From Peptostreptococcaceae bacterium (GTDB lineage: Bacteria > Bacillota_A > Clostridia > Peptostreptococcales > Acidaminobacteraceae), in the NCBI GenBank assembly GCA_013619035.1, contig JABXKX010000080.1:1-5709 (forward strand): a stretch of DNA of 5,709 bases. The letters run 5' to 3'. The notes under the pieces are model-generated. The model made no database searches, was not told the DNA's origin, and saw only the letters and a list, made by a program, of their open reading frames with translations. Positions 1 to 5,709 of the stretch are shown here, piece after piece (positions within the stretch are counted from its first letter, which is position 1; each line of letters begins with the position of its first letter). The translations under genes and the position numbers were made by a program.

Positions 1-2434
<2,434 letters not shown>

Positions 2435-2437
2435 AGT

Positions 2438-2446
2438 CCCCTCCTT
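2438..2446 (-). promoter_or_regulatory. Ribosome binding site that fixes the GH36 start
   Basis: On the minus strand this reads AAGGAGGGG, followed by ACT and ATG. It is a near-perfect Shine-Dalgarno site for the ATG at 2432-2434. It lies inside the codons for KYKEGT of the longer open frame, so the eight residues before it are probably not translated. Confidence 0.8.
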
Positions 2447-2490
2447 ATATTTCATCAAGTCTATATAATTACCTTATCATATAACCACTC

Positions 2491-2524
2491 AAAAAAAACA
2501 AAGCGAGATAAAAAATCTCACTTT
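2491..2524 (-). terminator. Intrinsic terminator after the lipoprotein gene
   Basis: On the minus strand AAAGTGAGAT and ATCTCGCTTT form a 10-bp stem (one G-U pair) around a 5-nt T loop. A G and then eight T follow. It sits 77 nt past the lipoprotein stop and separates the AIM24/DUF4870-like/lipoprotein cluster from the glycosidase operon. Confidence 0.85.
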
Positions 2525-2600
2525 AATAATTCTATCCAATATTTATATGGATTGATACTGCATTTCTGATACACTTATCCTTTGATAGGATCACGTTTTT

Positions 2601-3407
2601 TTATTGCATGAGTGAATACAATACTAATATAGACTCTCCCGAGTATTCCATAATAACATAAACATAGCCACCGTTAATTGTACCTGTTACTTGAGCACCT
2701 TCACCATCAACCACTACAGAAGTAAAATTTGCAGTGCCTTTAAGTAACTCTATGTAATACTCCGATACTTCTTCAATAGGATCATGTGTTAAAAATTCGC
2801 AGCCCACGCCGAAATCATCTTCTTCTATACTGACTATTTCATAAGCATTGTACTGAAGTAATTCATTGATTTCTCCGGACACTTCACGAAGTCCATTACC
2901 CGTTAAACCACTAACATCTAGATTTGAAACTTCTGTTAAAGCATTTTGCATATTGGTATTATTCTCTTGTTGCTCTTCAGATAATTCACCATCGTTATAT
3001 ACTTGATAATTATATAACTCAACAATAGTCATACCTAAATTATCAGCCAACAGTTTTTGTACTTCAAATGCAGTTTTGCCATCTGATTCTACTGTTTTAA
3101 GATACTCTCCAATACCAACACCATTTTTATGTGCCTCTATTAAAGATAACTCATGAATCATTTCTTCAAGTTCATTCGTAGAGAGATTCATTTCATCTGC
3201 ATAAACAGCTACCATTTCTTCAATCTCTTCTAATCCACCTGTCACTTCAACTAAACTGTTGTTATCTTCTGAAGAAACCTCAACAGCTTCTATACCCGTA
3301 CCGACTGCCTCTTTGACTGATTGGATTGAGGTTTCTTCATTTGAACAACTTATCAATACCAAACATAAAGTCATCAATAAAACCCATTTAATTCTTATTT
3401 TTTTCAT
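2601..3407 (-). CDS. Acidic lipoprotein of unknown function, 268 aa
   Basis: I do not recognise this protein family. The N-terminus has KKIRIK, a hydrophobic segment (about residues 8-19) and a lipobox LISC with Cys21, so it should be diacylglyceryl-modified and anchored on the outer face of the membrane. Residues 22-60 are an acidic, low-complexity Ser/Glu/Val linker. Residues about 58-135 look helical, with EEIEEMVAVYADEM, NELEEMIHEL and EVQKLLADNLGM. Residues 140-160 are Glu/Gln/Asn-rich. The C-terminal part (about 185-268) looks like a small alpha/beta domain: DPIEEVSEYYIELLKG as one helix, followed by short strands ending GGYVYVIMEYSGESILVLY. The start has AGGAG 5 nt upstream, and that site overlaps the TAG stop of the preceding membrane-protein gene, so the two are almost certainly cotranscribed and probably coupled. 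The gene is followed by an intrinsic terminator. The function is unknown; its location is well supported. Confidence 0.88.
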   Translation of the reverse strand: MKKIRIKWVLLMTLCLVLISCSNEETSIQSVKEAVGTGIEAVEVSSEDNNSLVEVTGGLEEIEEMVAVYADEMNLSTNELEEMIHELSLIEAHKNGVGIGEYLKTVESDGKTAFEVQKLLADNLGMTIVELYNYQVYNDGELSEEQQENNTNMQNALTEVSNLDVSGLTGNGLREVSGEINELLQYNAYEIVSIEEDDFGVGCEFLTHDPIEEVSEYYIELLKGTANFTSVVVDGEGAQVTGTINGGYVYVIMEYSGESILVLYSLMQ

Positions 3408-3415
3408 TTTTTCTC

Positions 3416-3727
3416 CTATTTGATCAAGTTAAATTTTCCGATGATTGGTAATTCTTTCATCTTTTCATTGATCGCATTGATAATGCCCATAATACCAAGT
3501 ACCAAACATAAGATACTGCCAAATGGCAATATAATAAACCATCCCAGTAAAGGAATAATTGAACCTAATACCGAAACTGCTATTGCCAATAACAACAAAT
3601 TAAGTCCTTGATTGGCATGAAACTTTCCGAATTCAGATTTGCCGTCTGCTACCAGTGGAATAAAAAAGATAAAATAAGCCAATACACCCATCCATTTGTT
3701 CTTTTCAATATCTGTTTTGTTTTCCAT
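3416..3727 (-). CDS. Small multi-pass membrane protein, DUF4870/Tic20-like type, 103 aa
   Basis: A short integral membrane protein of the widespread bacterial group with a conserved FHANQG motif (residues 36-41), often annotated DUF4870 or 'chloroplast import component (Tic20)-like'. That name reflects distant similarity only; no import role is shown in bacteria. The visible layout is a polar N-terminus MENKTDIEKNK, TM1 about 13-27, a polar loop DGKSEFGKFHANQ, TM2 about 41-60, TM3 about 62-84 and a C-terminal tail ending KELPIIGKFNLIK, which is typical of the group. I place the start at 3727 because AGGAGG lies 5 nt upstream. An in-frame ATG at 3748 would add seven residues (MTRQEDY) and has no ribosome site. 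The TAG stop overlaps the Shine-Dalgarno of the downstream lipoprotein gene, with 8 nt between stop and ATG. The biochemical function is unknown. Confidence 0.88.
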   Translation of the reverse strand: MENKTDIEKNKWMGVLAYFIFFIPLVADGKSEFGKFHANQGLNLLLLAIAVSVLGSIIPLLGWFIILPFGSILCLVLGIMGIINAINEKMKELPIIGKFNLIK

Positions 3728-3732
3728 GTAAT

Positions 3733-3738
3733 CCTCCT
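3733..3738 (-). promoter_or_regulatory. Ribosome binding site that fixes the DUF4870-like start
   Basis: The minus strand reads AGGAGG followed by ATTAC and ATG. The perfect consensus and 5-nt spacing support the start at 3727 over the in-frame ATG at 3748. Confidence 0.8.
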
Positions 3739-3744
3739 GTCTAG

Positions 3745-3864
3745 TCATATAATACTAATTATAAGTTCATTGATATCATCCTCTATATCAGCTCCCAGTA
3801 GTAAAAACCACTCTCTCACAGCAGCTGATATAAAAGATGAATTTATATTATCTAAAGGTATCTC
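3745..3864 (-). other. 39-codon open frame without a start codon, possible gene remnant
   Basis: After an in-frame TAA (3865-3867), the minus strand stays open for 39 codons and ends in TGA at 3745-3747. The translation ends with a bipolar stretch containing AAVREWFLLLGAD and IEDDINELIISII, which looks more protein-like than random AT-rich sequence. There is no ATG or TTG in the frame. The only candidate is a GTG at the Val of AAVREW, with no Shine-Dalgarno. The TGA overlaps an in-frame ATG of the DUF4870-like gene as ATGA. It could be the decayed C-terminus of a lost gene or a chance frame; I do not call it a gene. Confidence 0.2.
3784..3832. repeat. 10-bp perfect inverted repeat with a 29-nt loop
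   Basis: TATATCAGCT (3784-3793) and AGCTGATATA (3823-3832) are exact reverse complements. In a transcript running from AIM24 into the DUF4870-like gene they could form a stem about 57 nt before the latter's ATG. No U-tract follows, so it is not a simple terminator. It could be a processing site, an mRNA-stability stem, an operator with half-sites 39 bp apart, or chance. Confidence 0.5.
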
Positions 3865-3895
3865 TTAAAATCCTTCAAAAATATAACCTCTGACT

Positions 3896-4705
3896 CTAAT
3901 CCCTACCAAATAAATCTGTTAATCCGGATAGTTCACCCAAAGGATTATTCATACCTTTGTTTTCTCCTTTATGCCCTCTAGATGCTGAGATCATTCGATC
4001 TGCCATGCGACTAAAAGGTAAGGATTGCAGCCAAACTTCTCCAGGACCTTTTAGTGTGCCTAAGAATAATCCTTCACCACCAAATAAGCCACTTTTAATA
4101 TCTCCTGCAAATTGAACATCAAATTCTACAGTGGCTGACATGGCAACAAGACAGCCCGTATCAATTCTAAGCACTTCACCTGCACTTAATGTTTTTTTAG
4201 TTATGGTACCACCCGCATGAAGGAATGCTAAACCGTCCCCTTCAAGCTTTTGCATGATAAAGCCTTCACCGCCAAAAAAGCCTGCACCAATTTTTTTCTG
4301 TAAATGAAGTCCTACAGAAACACCTTTTGCTGCACATAAGAAAGCATCCTTTTGACAGATAATACAGTTGTCCAATTCTGATAAATCAGCGGTGATGATT
4401 TTACCTGGATATGGTGCTGCAAAAGCTGCATGTGCTTTCCCATTTTCAACATTGGTAAAAACGGTCATGAACAATCCTTCACCCGTCACCAGTCTTTTTC
4501 CAGCGCCCAGCAATTTTCCCATAAATCCTTTACCATTACTTTTGCCACTGCCATCACCAAAGATTGTTTCCATTTTTATTTTTTCATCCATATACATCAT
4601 GGCACCGGCTTCTGCAACAACACTTTCTCCTGCGTCCAGTTCAATTTCAACGAATTGCATGTCATCACCATTCAGTATGTAATCAATTTCGTGTGCTTTA
4701 TTCAT
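3896..4705 (-). CDS. AIM24 / TIGR00266 family protein, 269 aa
   Basis: A full-length member of the AIM24 (TIGR00266) family. The name comes from a yeast mitochondrial protein; the bacterial role is not established. Members form beta-rich, TRAP-like folds. Visible hallmarks are HEIDYILNGDDMQFVEIEL (5-23), ESVVAEAGAMMYMD (27-40), and three related Gly-rich repeats, each with a GEG[LF] core: about 68-101 (LVTGEGLFMTVF), 139-171 (GFFGGEGFIMQKLEG) and 203-235 (GLFGGEGLFLGTLKG). The usual C-terminal tail LSGLTDLFGRD is present. There is no signal peptide or membrane segment, so it is probably cytoplasmic or peripheral. The start has AAGGAG (4713-4718) with a 7-nt spacer, and a promoter lies 28 nt or so further upstream. 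The gene is first in a possible unit with the DUF4870-like and lipoprotein genes, although a 168-nt gap follows it. The family call is firm; the function is not. Confidence 0.93.
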   Translation of the reverse strand: MNKAHEIDYILNGDDMQFVEIELDAGESVVAEAGAMMYMDEKIKMETIFGDGSGKSNGKGFMGKLLGAGKRLVTGEGLFMTVFTNVENGKAHAAFAAPYPGKIITADLSELDNCIICQKDAFLCAAKGVSVGLHLQKKIGAGFFGGEGFIMQKLEGDGLAFLHAGGTITKKTLSAGEVLRIDTGCLVAMSATVEFDVQFAGDIKSGLFGGEGLFLGTLKGPGEVWLQSLPFSRMADRMISASRGHKGENKGMNNPLGELSGLTDLFGRD

Positions 4706-4739
4706 CTACTCACTCCTTTTCTTCTCAACCGTTATCTAT

Positions 4740-4768
4740 ATTATAAAAATAACGAATGTATCAAACAA
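4740..4768 (-). promoter_or_regulatory. Predicted sigma-A-type promoter of the AIM24 gene
   Basis: On the minus strand TTGTTT (4768-4763) and TATAAT (4745-4740) are separated by exactly 17 nt. The -10 is perfect; the -35 matches TTGACA at three of six positions. The predicted transcript start is near 4733, giving a leader of about 28 nt with a good ribosome site. It lies just after the terminator of the upstream kinase gene, where a new promoter is expected. Confidence 0.6.
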
Positions 4769-4794
4769 TACACCAGGAGTAACTCATTTGATAC
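4758..4794. repeat. 8-bp inverted repeat overlapping the AIM24 promoter -35, possible operator
   Basis: GTATCAAA (4758-4765) and TTTGATAC (4787-4794) are perfect reverse complements, separated by 21 nt (29 bp centre to centre). One arm covers part of the -35 box and the other lies directly upstream. Because the dyad is upstream of the predicted transcript start, it would act as a DNA site and not as an RNA hairpin. No regulator is assigned. Confidence 0.4.
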
Positions 4795-4811
4795 TAACGT
4801 CACTTGTTTTC

Positions 4812-4850
4812 AAAAAAAAAGTAACTCAAGTCATTTTAATGACTTGAGTT
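4812..4850 (-). terminator. Strong intrinsic terminator overlapping the end of the kinase gene
   Basis: AACTCAAGTCAT (4823-4834) and ATGACTTGAGTT (4839-4850) form a perfect 12-bp stem, extendable to 13, around a 4-nt loop. On the minus strand the stem is followed by AC and nine T (4820-4812). The ascending arm encodes the last residues of the kinase, and the TGA stop (4833-4831) lies in the descending arm. Confidence 0.93.
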
Positions 4851-5709
4851 CTCTTTTAAGTGGAATAATTATCTTACTGATAAAGCCTTCACCTTTAGAA
4901 GTATTAAACCTAACTTTACCCTCTAAAGCTTTTAATCGCTCTTCTATACCTGTTAGTCCGTTGCCTTTAACCAGCTTCGGATGTCCAATACCATTGTCTA
5001 TTACTAGAAGGTCTATTTCCGAATGAAGTATCTGAATTGAGATAAAAAGCTCTGTGGCTTTAGAATGCTTCAATGCGTTTGTCATCAGCTCTGTACATAT
5101 CTTTTTAATCATCAAATAAATTTGCTCGTCAAGCTTTGAATAAAGGCCTTTAAAACTCAAGTTGGTTTTGATACCGACCTTTTCCACATGCTCTAACATC
5201 TTATCTAAATCTTTTTTTAGCATATCGCCAGAATAACTTGTGTTGTCGGTTTCTTTAATTGTTTTCATTTCCCCAATGCCTAATTCTATGGTTGAGATAG
5301 CATCACTTAAGGCATCCAAACTCATTTGCTTATCACTTTCATAGTATAAATTAGAAACCTCTAAAAGTTTGATAGTAACAACCAAAGAATGACCTACAAT
5401 ATCATGGAGCTCTCTAGCAACATAATTTCTCGCGCCTACTTTAGATAACTCTTTTAAAGTCTCAATCATGTCACGCAGTTCATCATTGGCATTTATCAAT
5501 TTATGCTGTTCATTGTTAATTTCATGTTCAACTTTTCTATAATTTGTAATATCTCTAATGGTTAAAATATGTTCTGTTTCTTTAAAAGAAGCAATGGTTT
5601 TTAAGAACATCATAAAATATCTGCCATTATACGTTACTTCTTGCTCTCTTTCATAATTTCCTTTTCTGTAGACTTTTAAAAAATCTATAAAAGCTTCTTC
5701 AGGTATATC
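4831..5709 (-). CDS. PAS-containing sensor histidine kinase, NarL/LiaS type (HisKA_3), 5' part outside window
   Basis: The frame is open to the right edge, so the ATG pair at 5613-5608 is internal and not the start; 292 residues are visible. Visible residues 1 to about 55 look like the end of a PAS domain (REQEVTYNGRYFMMFLKTI, then HILTIRDITNYRK). A helical, coiled-coil-like linker follows (about 57-95). The dimerisation/phosphoacceptor helix has ARELHDIVGHSL, with the predicted phosphorylated His at visible residue 102 (codon 5406-5404). The HATPase_c domain shows the N box ELMTNALKHS (Asn211), the G1 box DNGIG (238-242) and GNGLTGIEERLKALEGK (249-265), so it looks catalytically intact. Such kinases phosphorylate LuxR/NarL-type response regulators. 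No regulator gene follows; a terminator does, so the partner must be upstream or unlinked. The signal and any membrane segments lie outside the window. Confidence 0.92.
   Translation of the reverse strand, partial: DIPEEAFIDFLKVYRKGNYEREQEVTYNGRYFMMFLKTIASFKETEHILTIRDITNYRKVEHEINNEQHKLINANDELRDMIETLKELSKVGARNYVARELHDIVGHSLVVTIKLLEVSNLYYESDKQMSLDALSDAISTIELGIGEMKTIKETDNTSYSGDMLKKDLDKMLEHVEKVGIKTNLSFKGLYSKLDEQIYLMIKKICTELMTNALKHSKATELFISIQILHSEIDLLVIDNGIGHPKLVKGNGLTGIEERLKALEGKVRFNTSKGEGFISKIIIPLKRELKSLK

Larger units (their letters stand above)
2435..2600 (-). other. Intergenic region between the lipoprotein gene and the GH36 gene
   Basis: These 166 nt hold the intrinsic terminator described separately, then about 55 nt leading to the GH36 start. 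Any GH36 promoter must lie here or overlap the terminator. I see a TATGAT -10-like hexamer on the minus strand just after the terminator U-tract, and TATATA further on, but neither has a good -35 partner, so no promoter is called. No catabolite-repression (cre) box with the TGWAANCGNTNWCA pattern is visible. Nearer the lipoprotein stop there are two weak 5-bp inverted repeats (ATCCA/TGGAT and ATCCT/AGGAT), probably incidental. Confidence 0.5.
3728..3895 (-). other. Gap between AIM24 and the DUF4870-like gene, with no convincing gene
   Basis: These 168 nt contain no hairpin followed by a T-tract after the AIM24 stop, so read-through from AIM24 into the next two genes is possible. A perfect TATAAT hexamer (minus strand, 3763-3758) would place a transcript start about 25 nt before the DUF4870-like ATG, but its -35 region (ATAGAG at 17 nt) is poor. 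TATAAT is also one arm of a small TATAAT-TAGT-ATTATA palindrome (3748-3763). A 10-bp inverted repeat and a short orphan frame are listed separately. Confidence 0.5.

Noticed and set aside
2435..2490. Promoter for the GH36 operon (TATGAT or TATATA)
   Set aside because: Neither -10 candidate has an acceptable -35 at 16-18 nt, so the match is no better than expected in AT-rich sequence.
2530..2600. Short GTG-initiated frame (about 20 codons) after the lipoprotein stop
   Set aside because: There is no Shine-Dalgarno, it is too short, and the translation is unremarkable.
3420..3868. Two plus-strand open frames (63 and 86 codons) across the DUF4870-like gene and its leader
   Set aside because: Their hydrophobic look comes from being antisense to a membrane-protein gene. 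They have no ribosome site, and the minus-strand gene is clearly real.
4368..5026. Plus-strand open frames, the longest 198 codons, spanning the AIM24 start and the kinase end
   Set aside because: They run antisense through a well-supported gene start, a promoter and a strong terminator, and the translation resembles no protein.
4831..5613. A 260-aa kinase starting at the ATG pair near 5613
   Set aside because: The frame remains open to the window edge and the upstream codons continue a PAS-like domain, so this ATG is internal.

Overview
The window is AT-rich, and every gene I can support is on the minus strand, so transcription runs from right to left. The organism is probably a low-GC Gram-positive (Firmicutes, clostridial or Acholeplasma/Izemoplasma-like). 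The evidence is strong AGGAGG-type ribosome sites, a type II lipoprotein signal, short A+T-rich intergenic gaps, intrinsic terminators with long U-tracts, and gene families common in that group. TGA is used as a stop and Trp is encoded by TGG, so the genetic code is standard and not the Mycoplasma/Spiroplasma code. The genus cannot be fixed from this sequence.

Layout in order of transcription. (1) 5709-4831: the 3' part of a PAS-containing NarL/LiaS-type sensor histidine kinase, cut by the right edge. It ends in a strong intrinsic terminator whose stem contains the stop codon. (2) 4823-4706: a short control region with a good sigma-A-like promoter and an 8-bp dyad overlapping its -35 box. (3) 4705-3896: an AIM24/TIGR00266 family protein. 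(4) 3895-3728: a 168-nt gap with no convincing gene. It holds a 10-bp perfect inverted repeat and a 39-codon orphan reading frame without a start. (5) 3727-3416: a 103-aa membrane protein of the DUF4870/Tic20-like type with an FHANQG motif. (6) 3407-2601: an unrecognised 268-aa acidic lipoprotein, 8 nt after the membrane protein. (7) A terminator at 2524-2491. (8) 2434-524: a GH36 alpha-galactosidase of the compact Thermotoga type. (9) 531-1: the N-terminal 177 residues of a GH13 oligo-1,6-glucosidase-like enzyme, overlapping the GH36 gene by 8 nt and cut by the left edge.

The window therefore holds the end of a signalling gene, a small envelope-associated cluster (AIM24, DUF4870-like, lipoprotein) and the start of an intracellular alpha-galactoside/alpha-glucoside degradation operon. 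The two glycosidases lack signal peptides and would act in the cytoplasm on imported oligosaccharides; raffinose-family sugars or melibiose plus isomalto- or malto-type sugars are the natural guess. No transporter or sugar regulator is visible. I see no mobile element, CRISPR array, tRNA or rRNA. The window is mostly ordinary. The least explained parts are the lipoprotein, the 3728-3895 gap and the dyad at the AIM24 promoter.
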